A stretch of 64,000 bases of DNA, taken from contig JARDVN010000002.1 of NCBI GenBank assembly GCA_028994555.1, forward strand, positions 62,001 to 126,000, given 5' to 3'. Under the pieces are notes generated by a model. That model did not search any database. It was not told the origin of the DNA and worked only from the letters and a program-made list of their open reading frames with translations. The translations under genes were made by a program, and so were the position numbers. Below are positions 38,818 through 48,770 of the stretch, in pieces (the stretch's first letter is position 1; every line of letters starts with the position of its first letter). The stretch is from Citrobacter amalonaticus (GTDB taxonomy: Bacteria; Pseudomonadota; Gammaproteobacteria; Enterobacterales; Enterobacteriaceae).

Positions 38818-40679
38818 CAATGAGTTATGACCCGCTCGCCTACGAGATGCCGTGGCGGCCCAACTATGAAAAAAATGCTGTAGCAGGCTGGCTTGCCGCC
38901 TCCGGCGCGGCTTTGGCCGTAGAGCAAGTCAGCACGATGCCTCCGGAGCCCTTCTATTGGATGACGGGGATCTGTGGCGTGATGGCGATGGCTCGTTTGC
39001 CAAAGGCTATCAAACTTCACCTGCTCCAAAAGCATTTGAAGGGGCGTGATCTGGAGTTTATTTCTATTGCGGAGCTCCAAAAGTACATCAAGGACACGCC
39101 GGACGATATGTGGCTTGGTAGTGGGTTCCTGTGGGAAAACCGCCATGCCCAGCGCGTGTTTGAGATCCTGAAACGCGACTGGACTTCCATCGTAGGGAGA
39201 GAGTCCACGGTCAAAAAGGTTGTCCGGAAGATACAGGGTAAGAAAAAGGAGCTGCCAATCGGCCAGCCCTGGATTCACGGGGTAGAACCCAAAGAAGAGA
39301 AGCTGATGCAGCCACTCAAGCACACTGAGGGGCATTCGCTGATCGTTGGGACCACCGGCTCGGGCAAGACCCGTATGTTCGACATCCTGATTTCACAGGC
39401 CATTCTGCGTGGGGAAGCCGTGATCATCATAGACCCGAAAGGGGATAAGGAGATGCGGGACAATGCACGACGTGCCTGTGAAGCTATGGGGCAGCCGGAA
39501 AGATTCGTCTCATTTCATCCAGCATTCCCGGAAGAGTCGGTGCGTATCGACCCTCTGCGTAACTTCACCCGCGTGACTGAAATTGCAAGTCGTTTGGCAG
39601 CGTTGATCCCGTCCGAAGCAGGGGCCGACCCGTTCAAATCATTTGGATGGCAGGCACTGAACAACATCGCTCAGGGCTTGGTCATCACTCATGATCGTCC
39701 CAACCTGACAAAGCTCCGCCGATTCCTTGAAGGTGGCGCTGCTGGCTTGGTCATCAAGGCCGTTCAGGCTTACTCAGAGCGAGTTATGCCCGACTGGGAG
39801 GCAGAAGCAGCGGCTTATTTGGAGAAAGTCAAAAACGGTTCGCGTGAGAAGATCGCTTTCGCGTTGATGAAGTTCTACTACGACATCATCCAACCTGAGC
39901 ACCCAAACTCTGATCTGGAAGGCTTGCTGTCGATGTTCCAGCACGACCAAACCCACTTCTCCAAGATGGTGGCGAACCTCCTGCCGATCATGAATATGCT
40001 GACGTCCGGGGAGCTAGGCCCTCTGCTGTCTCCAGACTCATCTGATCTGAGCGACGAACGCCAGATCACTGATTCCGCAAAAATCATCAACAACGCTCAA
40101 GTTGCTTATCTGGGGCTCGACTCCCTGACCGACAACATGGTTGGTAGTGCTATGGGGTCCATCTTCCTGTCAGACCTGACAGCGGTTGCCGGTGACAGAT
40201 ACAACTACGGCGTCAACAACAGACCCGTAAATATCTTTGTTGATGAGGCTGCTGAGGTGATCAACGACCCGTTCATCCAGCTCCTGAACAAAGGTCGCGG
40301 TGCGAAACTTCGTCTTTTCGTTGCAACTCAGACTTTTGCTGACTTCGCAGCTCGACTGGGTAGCAAAGACAAAGCGCTCCAAGTGTTGGGGAACATCAAC
40401 AACACGTTTGCTCTGCGTATCGTCGATGGTGAAACACAGGAGTATATCGCAGATAACTTGCCGAAGACCCGGCTCAAGTACGTCATGCGGACTCAAGGCC
40501 AGAACTCGGATGGCAAGGAGCCCATTATGCACGGAGGCAACCAAGGCGAGCGTTTGATGGAGGAGGAAGCTGATCTGTTCCCAGCCCAGTTATTGGGAAT
40601 GCTTCCGAACCTGGAATACATAGCCAAAATTTCAGGCGGAACAATCGTAAAAGGCCGTCTGCCCATATTGACCCAGTAA
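38814..40679 (+). CDS. traD: TraD, type IV coupling ATPase
   Basis: 621 residues, intact. Two hydrophobic segments near the N-terminus (AVAGWLAASGAALAV; MTGICGVMAMA), then VGTTGSGKTRMFD (Walker A) and NIFVDEAAEVI (Walker B). VirD4/TraD proteins hand the relaxosome to the secretion channel. It overlaps traI's stop codon. Confidence 0.93.
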   Translation: MTMSYDPLAYEMPWRPNYEKNAVAGWLAASGAALAVEQVSTMPPEPFYWMTGICGVMAMARLPKAIKLHLLQKHLKGRDLEFISIAELQKYIKDTPDDMWLGSGFLWENRHAQRVFEILKRDWTSIVGRESTVKKVVRKIQGKKKELPIGQPWIHGVEPKEEKLMQPLKHTEGHSLIVGTTGSGKTRMFDILISQAILRGEAVIIIDPKGDKEMRDNARRACEAMGQPERFVSFHPAFPEESVRIDPLRNFTRVTEIASRLAALIPSEAGADPFKSFGWQALNNIAQGLVITHDRPNLTKLRRFLEGGAAGLVIKAVQAYSERVMPDWEAEAAAYLEKVKNGSREKIAFALMKFYYDIIQPEHPNSDLEGLLSMFQHDQTHFSKMVANLLPIMNMLTSGELGPLLSPDSSDLSDERQITDSAKIINNAQVAYLGLDSLTDNMVGSAMGSIFLSDLTAVAGDRYNYGVNNRPVNIFVDEAAEVINDPFIQLLNKGRGAKLRLFVATQTFADFAARLGSKDKALQVLGNINNTFALRIVDGETQEYIADNLPKTRLKYVMRTQGQNSDGKEPIMHGGNQGERLMEEEADLFPAQLLGMLPNLEYIAKISGGTIVKGRLPILTQ

Positions 40680-40728
40680 GAGCAGAGCTATGTGTGACAA
40701 GAAGTATAGAAATTACGAGGTAGCCATC

Positions 40729-41274
40729 ATGGTCGATGTGAACCCTTTCGACAGGGTTATGAATGAATTGAAAAGTCGTGGCCGCAAGAACGCTCACATC
40801 CTGAGCATCCTCCAATTCGACTGGCCTGCATCGGAGGCCATCATCGAGAAGCTGAGCTGCTACATCACAGACGGGATTAAGGCTAATCAGGAGCCTGTGA
40901 TTTACCCGATCATTGAAGAAGCTCTGCATCGCTACAGCCAGCTCGTGTTTCATGAGCAGAGAGAGAAATATGAAGACCCGGCCAGAATTGGGGCATTTCT
41001 GGAAACCCTGATCACCGAAACCTGCCGGGCGTTGGAAGTGCAAATTGTCGATAGTGGCGGTGATTCATGGTCTGTCGATTCAGGAGAGTCGTTCTCACTG
41101 TGGCTTTCTTCCCATCCAGGAGAACTATCCATTAACCCGCAGCCCCATGAGGATGAGACCTCTTTGCGTGGCTTGCTGTATGAGCTCATCACCTGTGAGA
41201 GCGTGAAAACTGTTTTAAGGAGAACCGACTATGAAGAAGCCGTGGTTGCTGGTCGCATGGCTGCTGGTTATTGA
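40729..41274 (+). CDS. Unknown soluble protein between traD and traJ
   Basis: GAGGTAG precedes the ATG at 40729 (MVDVNPFDRVMNELKSRG); an earlier ATG at 40690 is less likely. About 181 residues, soluble, acidic. Its end overlaps traJ by 44 nt. No family recognised; position suggests a transfer-related role. Confidence 0.6.
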   Translation: MVDVNPFDRVMNELKSRGRKNAHILSILQFDWPASEAIIEKLSCYITDGIKANQEPVIYPIIEEALHRYSQLVFHEQREKYEDPARIGAFLETLITETCRALEVQIVDSGGDSWSVDSGESFSLWLSSHPGELSINPQPHEDETSLRGLLYELITCESVKTVLRRTDYEEAVVAGRMAAGY

Positions 41275-41860
41275 GTTGCTGGCAATATTGCTGCTGATCC
41301 CTGGCGACTGGACAGACAGAGCCATCAAAAGGGAATCCGAGCTGGTGGAACAGAGTCTTGGTGTCGAAGCAAGAGACTGGATACAGAACAAAGCATCTAC
41401 CTGGTTCAGGTCGAGCGTTATTGATTCAGGATTCTATGAGGGGATGTACCAAACGCTGATCCCATCAGAAGAGGAGCGCCAGAAGTCCAAGGGGATGCAG
41501 GACATGGGCAAGGGCTGGTTTGTGTGGGTCAAAGGCCGCATGGAAGCCTTTGTCAACGTCATTTACCAGTTCTACACAAGGTTGGCACTGTTAGCCGCGT
41601 GGGCTCCCTATATGCTGATCCTGTTCGTACCTGCGGTATATGACGGGATGATGACATGGCGAATTAAGCGGACCAACTTCGATTATGCGAGTCCGGTTCT
41701 CCATCGTTACAGCGTTCGCGGAACGATGTACCTGATGGCCGGATTGTTCATCGCGTTCTTCATCCCCATAGCGCTCGATCCGGTTGTCATCCCGATGACA
41801 ATGATGACGTGCTGTGTCCTGGTTGGCCTGACGTTCGGCAACCTCCAGAAACGGGTATAG
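41231..41860 (+). CDS. traJ: TraJ, DUF4400-family membrane protein
   Basis: 209 residues with an N-terminal TM (LLVAWLLVIELLAILLLIP) and TM segments around LALLAAWAPYMLILFVPAVY, YLMAGLFIAFFIPIAL and VIPMTMMTCCVLVGL. This is the TraJ of SXT/R391 and IncA/C elements, thought to work with TraD at the membrane. The start lies within the previous gene. Confidence 0.8.
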   Translation: MKKPWLLVAWLLVIELLAILLLIPGDWTDRAIKRESELVEQSLGVEARDWIQNKASTWFRSSVIDSGFYEGMYQTLIPSEEERQKSKGMQDMGKGWFVWVKGRMEAFVNVIYQFYTRLALLAAWAPYMLILFVPAVYDGMMTWRIKRTNFDYASPVLHRYSVRGTMYLMAGLFIAFFIPIALDPVVIPMTMMTCCVLVGLTFGNLQKRV

Positions 41861-41869
41861 GGAGGGAGG

Positions 41870-42316
41870 ATGAGCTACTCCGTTATAAATCAAGATGGGG
41901 TGCATCTGTGCGACATCCCATTGAACGTCTACCAGGTGATACGTCGCCAATCCTTGTCTGCGTTGTGGCTTTACTGGGCGCAGAGCTTGAATTTGGTGAA
42001 GGTGCTCATTGCTTGCGTCGGAAAGATGATCTTTGTGATGCCGGTAATGTGGTTCTGGGTGCTGGTGGTGTGCCGCTTGGTTGAACCAGAACGTATCTCA
42101 GACGTGTCAGGACTTATCTCTCCGGACGTGATCGGGTGGGCCGCTGGTGCGGCCATCACCCTCATTATCTTTTCCGTATTTACACGCCCAGCGTTGTACG
42201 GATACCACAACTTTTTCAAGCAGCATATTTGCTCAAGAGTAAAGCAAGTAACGCCGGAACTCAGAACAGTCACTGGGCCACTGTTCTTTTACCGAAACGA
42301 AATTGGAACGATATAG
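41870..42316 (+). CDS. Membrane protein, unknown
   Basis: 148 residues with two to three TM segments (MIFVMPVMWFWVLVVCRLV; VIGWAAGAAITLIIFSVF) and a GGGAGG ribosome site. It sits in the traJ operon. No family recognised. Confidence 0.55.
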   Translation: MSYSVINQDGVHLCDIPLNVYQVIRRQSLSALWLYWAQSLNLVKVLIACVGKMIFVMPVMWFWVLVVCRLVEPERISDVSGLISPDVIGWAAGAAITLIIFSVFTRPALYGYHNFFKQHICSRVKQVTPELRTVTGPLFFYRNEIGTI

Positions 42317-42325
42317 AGAGGAACC

Positions 42326-42703
42326 ATGAAAGTAACTAATAGACTCCAACTGCTGGCACTGGGGCTGTGTATAGCCGGTACTGCCATCGCGGCTCCTGAT
42401 GTGCTCAATGACGACGCAAAGCTCAAGAACCTTGAGAAGGTGTGTCCCGACTGTCAGATGGTGGCAAAAGATGTACTCAATCTGCGGGTTGAAAACTGCC
42501 AGCTCAAAGACACTTCCAGTGCAATGATGATTGGCACCATGCAAAATGACCCTATGTTTTCGTTTATGCTGGCTGTACACACAGCGGCAGGCTCGGAGGC
42601 ATACAAAACGGTAGTTGGTGCCGCTGGCAACCATGTTGACTGTGAAAACCCGTTGAACTGGATCAAGCTGACCCAGCAAGCGATTAAAGGTGGCAAAGTC
42701 TAA
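42326..42703 (+). CDS. Small secreted protein, unknown
   Basis: 125 residues with a signal peptide (LQLLALGLCIAGTAIAA) and a CPDC pair plus two more Cys (ENCQLK, DCENPLNW), suggesting disulfides in the periplasm. AGAGG ribosome site. Fourth gene of the traD-traJ cluster. Confidence 0.6.
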   Translation: MKVTNRLQLLALGLCIAGTAIAAPDVLNDDAKLKNLEKVCPDCQMVAKDVLNLRVENCQLKDTSSAMMIGTMQNDPMFSFMLAVHTAAGSEAYKTVVGAAGNHVDCENPLNWIKLTQQAIKGGKV

Positions 42704-42775
42704 TGCGTAAGAGAGATTTCTTTTTTTGGAGAGGTGTATGAGGGGAGTGGAGGAGCCACTCTACGACTGAGTGAT

Positions 42776-43366
42776 ATGGAACCATTGGCAAGAAAAGTGT
42801 CGGCAGAGTTCTTCACTGCACAACTGAACCGTATACTGAAAGAGCATGACGGTCAGTTGACGCTCAGCGATGGAACGTCGTACCCCAGCTTTTGGAGCTT
42901 CATCGACAAGGTTGATCCAGAGCAGGTTGGTTTCGTGGAGATCTACGCTCGGCAGGATGTTAACGATAATGTTGAAGCGACACTGGCGTGTGACATCGTT
43001 TTGGTAAATGGTGTGATCACCGTTAAACCTCACTGGTGTGCTTACAAAGACATCAGGGCTGACGAAGTGATTTCCACCTTACTGGTGCCTTTGCATTTGA
43101 AGGCTCTCCAGGGTAAGGCTTACATTCGCTGGGATGATGGTGAAACCGAACCTCTGTTACAAAACGACGACTATCAGGCTGAACTTGAAAATGTGTTTAG
43201 TGTTTCCAAGTACCCATCAGCCATGAGCTGGGGCGATACAGCAGACCAGAAGGTTAAGCAGTACAAGATGGACCTTGAGTGCGCCACAGATGTTGGTCGT
43301 CGAGGTGTCTCATCAGAGCAAGCATGGGATGCTTATCGAGAACTCCGTTACAATAGAACAGTGTGA
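42776..43366 (+). CDS. Unknown soluble protein
   Basis: About 196 residues from MEPLARKVSAEFFTAQL; a GTG at 42734 would add 14 residues. No signal or membrane segment, no motif recognised. Followed by a terminator, so it closes this operon. Confidence 0.55.
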   Translation: MEPLARKVSAEFFTAQLNRILKEHDGQLTLSDGTSYPSFWSFIDKVDPEQVGFVEIYARQDVNDNVEATLACDIVLVNGVITVKPHWCAYKDIRADEVISTLLVPLHLKALQGKAYIRWDDGETEPLLQNDDYQAELENVFSVSKYPSAMSWGDTADQKVKQYKMDLECATDVGRRGVSSEQAWDAYRELRYNRTV

Positions 43367-43370
43367 AACA

Positions 43371-43388
43371 AGCGGCCATCGGCCGCTT
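43371..43388 (+). terminator. Hairpin after 42776 gene
   Basis: AGCGGCC (43371-43377) with GGCCGCT (43381-43387), then a short T run. Confidence 0.6.
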
Positions 43389-43391
43389 TGA

Positions 43392-43409
43392 ACTTTCACA
43401 TGTGAAAGT
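43392..43409. promoter_or_regulatory. Palindrome ACTTTCACATGTGAAAGT, third copy
   Basis: 18-bp perfect dyad, identical to 25952-25969 and, in its 16-bp core, to 22535-22550. Directly after the terminator and 48 nt before an AcaCD-like box. Confidence 0.7.
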
Positions 43410-43456
43410 TTTTCGCCTCCCGCTCTTATCATCTCCTCGAATAAACCTCCATAAAG

Positions 43457-43471
43457 TGCCCAAAATGGGCC
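43457..43471 (+). promoter_or_regulatory. AcaCD-like activator box 3
   Basis: TGCCCAAAATGGGCC, 90 nt before the start codon at 43547. Confidence 0.6.
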
Positions 43472-43546
43472 GTAACAGCACTGTTCCTAGATTGATCAAT
43501 TAAGAGACGATTACTCCGTGATGACGACAAGTTATTTGGAGGGTCT

Positions 43547-43690
43547 ATGTCCGCACAAGCTCACGTCAGAGAAAGCGAAAGCTCATCTGGTTCATTCATC
43601 TCCTGGCAGTTCCTTGTCTGGCAGGTGATGTTCGTTATAGGTGTTGTTGCAGGGATGAACCTGGAACACGCATTCAATTTTCTAGGTTAA
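43547..43690 (+). CDS. Small membrane protein
   Basis: 47 residues (MSAQAHVRESESSSGSFISW...), with a TM segment FLVWQVMFVIGVVAGMNL. GGAGGG lies 6 nt upstream. First gene after activator box 3. Unknown function. Confidence 0.6.
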   Translation: MSAQAHVRESESSSGSFISWQFLVWQVMFVIGVVAGMNLEHAFNFLG

Positions 43691-43701
43691 TGGGAGGAAG
43701 T

Positions 43702-44067
43702 GTGAACCTTAATAAACAATTTTTCTGGTTTTTGATGAACGCGGTGCTGATGTGCATCTTCATCGTTCCAGTGGCCGTCGCGTTTTGGCTGTCTGCTTTT
43801 GCGGCAGGTTTTGACTGGAGTCAGTGGGTTAAGTTGGCTGCTGATACGGCCAACAGAGCTGCAAGTGACCCGGCCAAGGCTCTGGGCACGGTTCAGACCT
43901 ACTGGGGCATTCTCAGCTTCTTCCTGCTGGCGGCGTACAGTCTGATGTTCAAGTTTAAAGCCAATGCTAACAAGGAAGTGAAAACTCTGGAGGTGGCCCG
44001 ACCAGCCAATGAAGTTAGCGTTGCGGCTTCGGAAAAACATTCGGAAGCGGTTCCTCAAAATCAATAA
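43702..44067 (+). CDS. Membrane protein, unknown
   Basis: About 121 residues from the GTG at 43702 (GGGAGG upstream), with two TM segments (FFWFLMNAVLMCIFIVPVAVAF and YWGILSFFLLAAYSLMFKF) and a charged tail. Paired with the small membrane gene before it. Function unknown. Confidence 0.6.
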   Translation: MNLNKQFFWFLMNAVLMCIFIVPVAVAFWLSAFAAGFDWSQWVKLAADTANRAASDPAKALGTVQTYWGILSFFLLAAYSLMFKFKANANKEVKTLEVARPANEVSVAASEKHSEAVPQNQ

Positions 44068-44092
44068 CCGATCCAGTAAACGCAAAAAAAGG

Positions 44093-44103
44093 CGGCTTAG
44101 GCC
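44093..44103. repeat. 11-bp target duplication, left copy
   Basis: CGGCTTAGGCC, repeated at 45526-45536 on the other side of the IS4-family element. Confidence 0.85.
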
Positions 44104-45525
44104 TAATGCTTGTCAGTTAAGTCATTAATATCGCCGTAACGGGTATCGTTGCGGCTTTTTCTTTACCGCCCTAGGGTAATGCCTTTGTCGTCGACTCGGT
44201 AGAACAAAACTTCTAGCCATTGCCAATATCCCATTAATGAATTTTGGTATGTTTCCCGGAGCAACCGCGGGAAGCAGGCTCAGTTGGGCACTCAGGTATA
44301 TCGCAGTTTGTTTAAATCCCATCTGATAGGGCTCTGTATCTTTCAAGCTGTATGCCATCTGAGCCATCATAAACCGCAGTAAGTTATACGCGAGTACCAT
44401 TCCCCATAACTCTTGATTTACTAAGACGGGCTTTTTTGCTCCTCAATGTGAGTTCATTATTCAACATATGCTGCTTCATTTCTCTGAAGCCATGTTCTAT
44501 TTCCCAACGATGCCCATACAGGTCGACAATATCGGCGTTGGGGTATCGAAGTGGATCACTCATTGATGTTAATATCTGAACCCTCTTCCCATTCACGTCT
44601 TTTGTTATCAATCGAGCTCTCAATATCATTGGAGCGTTAGTCCATTTTTTGCGTGCTTGAGGGGATAGACGTAATTCAACTAACTCATCTCCGGAGCCGA
44701 GTTTCTCTACGACTAGGTACTGTGAGCCTTTACGTAATGGGAGCATCCAGTGTTTCTCTACGCCAGAGGACTGCCAATGGTGAAGTAACCCCAGAGCATA
44801 AAATCCTTTATCAAAAATGGTCAGAGAACTATCCGGGGTTTGCTCTGTCAATTTGGCAGCAAGGCCAATTTCGCTCACCTCGGAAACGCTACCAAAATGT
44901 GCGCCCGAAATCAGATGGCTTGTGATCTCCATCTGGCAAACCATGCGAAGTTGCGGCCAATCAGAACGTGAGTGTTCATTGGCTGTTCGCCCAAATACGG
45001 CATCATTTTCAGGGGTATCTGGTGTACGCCATAATGTGCCATCGACAGCCATTAGGGTTAATCCGTTCCAGTGTGATAATGGCAGTTTATCAAGCCAGAG
45101 CTGACTTGTTTTCTCAAATACTTTACGGACTGCATCTTCCCCTAGCCGTTGACGTGCCTGAACAACGGCACTTGGTGCAACGAAAGGCCGGTTACCTGGT
45201 AAAACAATGTCTAAATGAGAAACGAGTTGCGCCATGGAAAGAGAACGAAAAAGGGACATTCCTGTTACAGCCCATACCATCATTTCCATCGGAAGACGGC
45301 GTTTTCTTATCGTAACAACCCCAGCATCCACGAGACATTCATCAATAAGTTCAGCGGAAAGGAGGTCCGAAAGGGCTGTAAATTCTGTTGGAGAGAAAGC
45401 CTGAACAGTCTCGAGTGCTTGGCTAAGTAACATAAAAAAATCCGTAATTTTTGGAATGATTACGGATTTTTGCAGAACTGTAGGATCGTTCAACTCATTA
45501 TTTAGTTCTTAACTGATCGGCATTA
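44104..45525 (-). mobile_element. IS4-family insertion sequence, complete
   Basis: Terminal repeats TAATGCttGTCAGTTAAG (44104) and, inverted, TAATGCcgATCAGTTAAG (to 45525) bound 1422 bp, flanked by an 11-bp duplication CGGCTTAGGCC, the size range of IS4. Without it the flanks join as GGCGGCTTAGGCCGCC with A and T tracts: a terminator. The insertion thus split the terminator between the 43702 gene and traL. Confidence 0.85.
44125..45493 (-). CDS. IS4-family transposase
   Basis: Closely resembles IS4 TnpA: RKRRLPMEMMVWAV, MLPGNRPFVAPSAVVQARQRLG-like block, LMAVDGTLWRTPDTPENDAVFG (Asp), FDKGFYALGLL (Asp) and the YGHRWEIEHGFREMKQ Y-R-E-K signature. A T6 run (44432-44437) breaks the C-terminus; five T gives 455 residues. 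The exact IS name is not recognised. Confidence 0.85.
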
Positions 45526-45561
45526 CGGCTTAGGCCGCCTTTTTTTATTTGTCGCTGGAAG

Positions 45562-45576
45562 TGCCCGAAAAGGGCG
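45562..45576 (+). promoter_or_regulatory. AcaCD-like activator box 4 (traL)
   Basis: TGCCCGAAAAGGGCG, 84 nt before the traL ATG, and 37 nt after the end of the IS4-family element. Confidence 0.6.
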
Positions 45577-45645
45577 CGAAGCCGTGGCAGAAAATCAGTG
45601 ACCCTGAATGAGAATACAGGCCACTAGGAAAAGAAGAGGGTTGCT

Positions 45646-45930
45646 ATGAAGCCTGTAAAGATACCGCGCCGGGTCGATGAGCCCCCCGCATCTGCTGTTG
45701 TGGAGCGCAGATGAGTTGGCCCCGATGCTTTTGGGGCTAACGATAGGGGTCATCATCGGTAAGGCTCTGATCTGCTTTCTGGGGGGGGGTTACTTGTAAC
45801 CAACCTTTATCGCCGATTCAGGGATAACCATCCGGATGGATACCTGCTCCACATGATCTACTGGGCCGGGTTCATCATGACCAAGGCCAAATCTCTCAAG
45901 AACCCGTTTGTCCGGAGGTATTTGCCTTGA
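45646..45930 (+). CDS. traL: TraL, pilus assembly membrane protein
   Basis: Two errors hide the gene: C6 (45682-45687) and a G9 run (45781-45789, probably seven). Corrected it reads MKPVKIPRRVDEPPHLLLW..., 93 residues, with a hydrophobic stretch MLLGLTIGVIIGKALICFLGGLLV and a basic tail. This is the F-type TraL of the mating-pair apparatus. First gene of traLEKBVA. Confidence 0.8.
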
Positions 45931-46554
45931 ACCTGAAAAAGTATCTCAAGACCTGGGAAGGGACCCAAACAGAAAATAAGTGGGGGGCGAATCTTCCAGG
46001 GTGGTCTTATTGCTATCGTTTTCCTGCTGGTGGTCCAAGTATTCAGCAAGGAAACCATCGTCACTATCCAGCCTTTCACGCTCACGGAAGAAGCCTGGGT
46101 GACGAAAAGTAACGCCTCTCAGTCCTATAAAGAGGCTTGGGGTTTCGCTTTTGCTCAGCTCCTTGGCAATGTGACGCCAGGAACCGTTGACTTTGTGAAA
46201 GAACGGATCACCCCGCTTCTCTCCCCGAGCATCTATCAGGACGTGATTGATGCCATCGAAATTCAAGCTCAACAGATCAAGAACGACCGCGTAACCATGC
46301 GGTTTGAGCCGCGTTTTGTTGAGTACGAGCCCAAGAGCGACAAGGTGTTTGTCTACGGATATTCCTACGTCAAAGGGGCTTCTTCTAACGAAGAGCGTAG
46401 CGAACGCTCCTACGAGTTCGCCATCAAGATTTCAAACTACGCGCCCGTGCTGGACTACATCGACACCTATGTAGGAAAGCCACGCACCAAAACTGTTTTG
46501 GAGCAACTCCAGCGCAAAGAAGAAAACCGGAGAAAGCATGAAGAACAACGCTAA
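45927..46554 (+). CDS. traE: TraE, T4SS core protein
   Basis: TTG start overlapping the traL stop. A G6 run (45982-45987) breaks it; five G gives MNLKKYLKTWEGTQTENKWG then an N-terminal TM (LIAIVFLLVVQVF), 208 residues. Corresponds to VirB5-like/TraE inner-membrane pilus assembly protein. Overlaps traK. Confidence 0.85.
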
Positions 46555-47455
46555 ACTTTCGCTCCTGACGCTGTCCTTGGCGCTTGGAACTTCAATGGCC
46601 TATGCCTCGGATGACATTCCTGTTGTCCCGGCCAGTGTTATGAAAAAGGATGTTCCTGCCCCTGTGACGTCAGGACAAAGCTCCCATGAGGTTGTGGGCA
46701 GCATGAATGAAAACCCCTTACTGACGATGAAGCCGGGGGTTAACCAGATCATCCCGATAGCCGTTGGTCATCCGAACCGAATCGTCACGCCTTTCAGCAA
46801 TCCTGAGATCGTTTCAACATCTCTGACCGGGGCGACGGATAACGGCCAGTGTGGTGAGGTCTGCATCAAAGAGAATGTGGTCTATGTCGCCACGGATAAG
46901 CAGTATCCGGTGACTATGTTCATTACTGAAAAAGGCTCGGAAGCCCAAGCTCTCAGCCTGACGATGGTTCCCCGTCGTATTCCGCCCAGAGAAGTCTTTC
47001 TCAAGCTCGATGGTGGTGTAGGTATCACTGGTGCTTTTGCCAATACCAAGGCTGAGACCTGGGAACAGAGCCAGCCTTATGTCGAAACCATCCGGTCGGT
47101 ATTCCGCAAGATTGCTCTTGGTGAAGTCCCTCAAGGTTACACGTTGAACCGCATCCCTGCTGGTGCTGCGGTGCCGAGCTGCGCTCATCCTGGGGTAAAG
47201 GTGGATTTCAGCAAGGGGCAATACATGATGGGCCACCACCTTAACGTGTTCATCGGTGTCGCCCTGAACGTCTCTGATCAGCCTATTGAGTTCAAAGAGG
47301 CGTTGTGTGGGAGCTGGGATGTGGCTGCGGTGACTACGTGGCCGCTTAACGTGCTTGAGCCCGGCCAGAAGACGGAGATCTATGTGGCGAAGAAGCAGAA
47401 GCGTGGTCTCGCACCAACGTCTAAGCGTCCATCGCTGCTGGGAGGTGCCCAATGA
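46538..47455 (+). CDS. traK: TraK, secretin-like outer-membrane complex protein
   Basis: 305 residues with a signal peptide (LSLLTLSLALGTSMAYA). KPGVNQIIPIAVGHPNRIVTPF is the conserved TraK/VirB9 N-terminal motif. It forms the channel collar with TraB and TraV. Intact; overlaps traE and traB. Confidence 0.9.
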   Translation: MKNNAKLSLLTLSLALGTSMAYASDDIPVVPASVMKKDVPAPVTSGQSSHEVVGSMNENPLLTMKPGVNQIIPIAVGHPNRIVTPFSNPEIVSTSLTGATDNGQCGEVCIKENVVYVATDKQYPVTMFITEKGSEAQALSLTMVPRRIPPREVFLKLDGGVGITGAFANTKAETWEQSQPYVETIRSVFRKIALGEVPQGYTLNRIPAGAAVPSCAHPGVKVDFSKGQYMMGHHLNVFIGVALNVSDQPIEFKEALCGSWDVAAVTTWPLNVLEPGQKTEIYVAKKQKRGLAPTSKRPSLLGGAQ

Positions 47456-48770
47456 TTAAGCGATTTTGGACACAGTTAGACCCCAACAAGAAGCGTTGGG
47501 TGTCTATCGCTGGCGGCGTCTTCGTTCTTTTTTGCGGTCGTGACAATGTTCTCTGGTGAACCCAAGAAAGAAGAGAAGCGCGGTCGCCAAGAAACCATCA
47601 AGCACGTTCTCACAGACAAAAACACCCGTGAGATCGGGATAGATTCGTTGTCTGCCGATGTGAAGATGGTGTCTCGTGAAAACTCCGACCTGAAAAAGGA
47701 GCTGGAACGAGTCAAGAAAGAGCTGGAGGAAACCAAAACCACTGCCGGGAAATCCAGTGATGTTGGCCGTGAGATGACCCGCCTTCGTCAAGATTTGGAC
47801 CGCCTGACCCAGAAGAACATGGAATTGGCTAAGAAAGTCGAAACCGGCGCTGCTGGTGGAAAAACATCCTCTTCATCAGAGGATGCCAGAGCCGATGTTA
47901 ATGGTGCATCTGGTGGTGATGGTCAGTTCATGGAGAAAAAGCTCGACTACAAAGATCCTGCATCCTTTTTTCGGGACGCACCGCTTCCTGACTCGAAGGG
48001 TGGGGCTCCTGCAACTGGCAAGGGAGACGGTCGTGATGCAACTAAACCAGGCATCCAAATAGTGAGCTACTCGCAGAAAGCGCCAGAAGTTGAAGAGAAG
48101 GACAACAAGGATGATGAGTCTATCTACCTACCTTCTGGCTCCATCCTGACAGGGGTGCTCATCAACGGTATGGACGCACCAACATCTCAAGGTGCTCGTC
48201 GAGATCCGTTCCCTTCGACCCTCAGGATTCAGAAAGAGGCTATTTTGCCTAACCGCTTCCGTGCGGATGTTCGTGAGTGCTTCCTGATTGTTTCAGGCTA
48301 TGGAGATCTCAGTTCAGAGCGAGCGTACCTGCGTGGCGAGACCTTCTCGTGCGTTCGGGATGATGGGGGTGTCATAGAAGCGAAGCTGGATTCCTATGCA
48401 GTGGGTGAAGACGGTAAGGCCGGTGTCCGTGGTCGCGTCGTATCGAAGCAGGGGCAAATCATCGCCAAGAGCTTGATGGCAGGCTTCCTTGGTGGCGTTT
48501 CCGAAGCCTTTGACGTCAATCCTGTGCCGGTCGTTAGCACTAACCCTGGCTCAAATACCCAGTACCAGTCTGTGTTCTCCGACCAGATGTTGCAGGGAGC
48601 AGCAGTGAAGGGGGCCAGTAAGGCGCTAGATCGCATCGCTCAGTTCTATATCGACATGGCCGAAGGCATCTTCCCTGTTATCGAGGTCGATGCTGGCCGT
48701 CAGGTAGACATCATCGTGACCAAAGGAACCAAGCTACAAATTCGTTCCACCGGGGGGAACCAAGAAATGA
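47452..48770 (+). CDS. traB: TraB, T4SS channel protein
   Basis: VirB10-like. Starts MIKRFWTQLDPNKKRWVSIAGGVFVLFAVVTMF (TM), coiled coil (VKMVSRENSDLKKELERVKKE), Pro-rich linker, and C-terminal beta domain (PSGSILTGVLINGMDAPTS). T6 (47528-47533) and G6 (48752-48757) runs break it; corrected 438 residues, ending RSTGGTKK. The second error fuses it falsely to traV. Confidence 0.9.
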
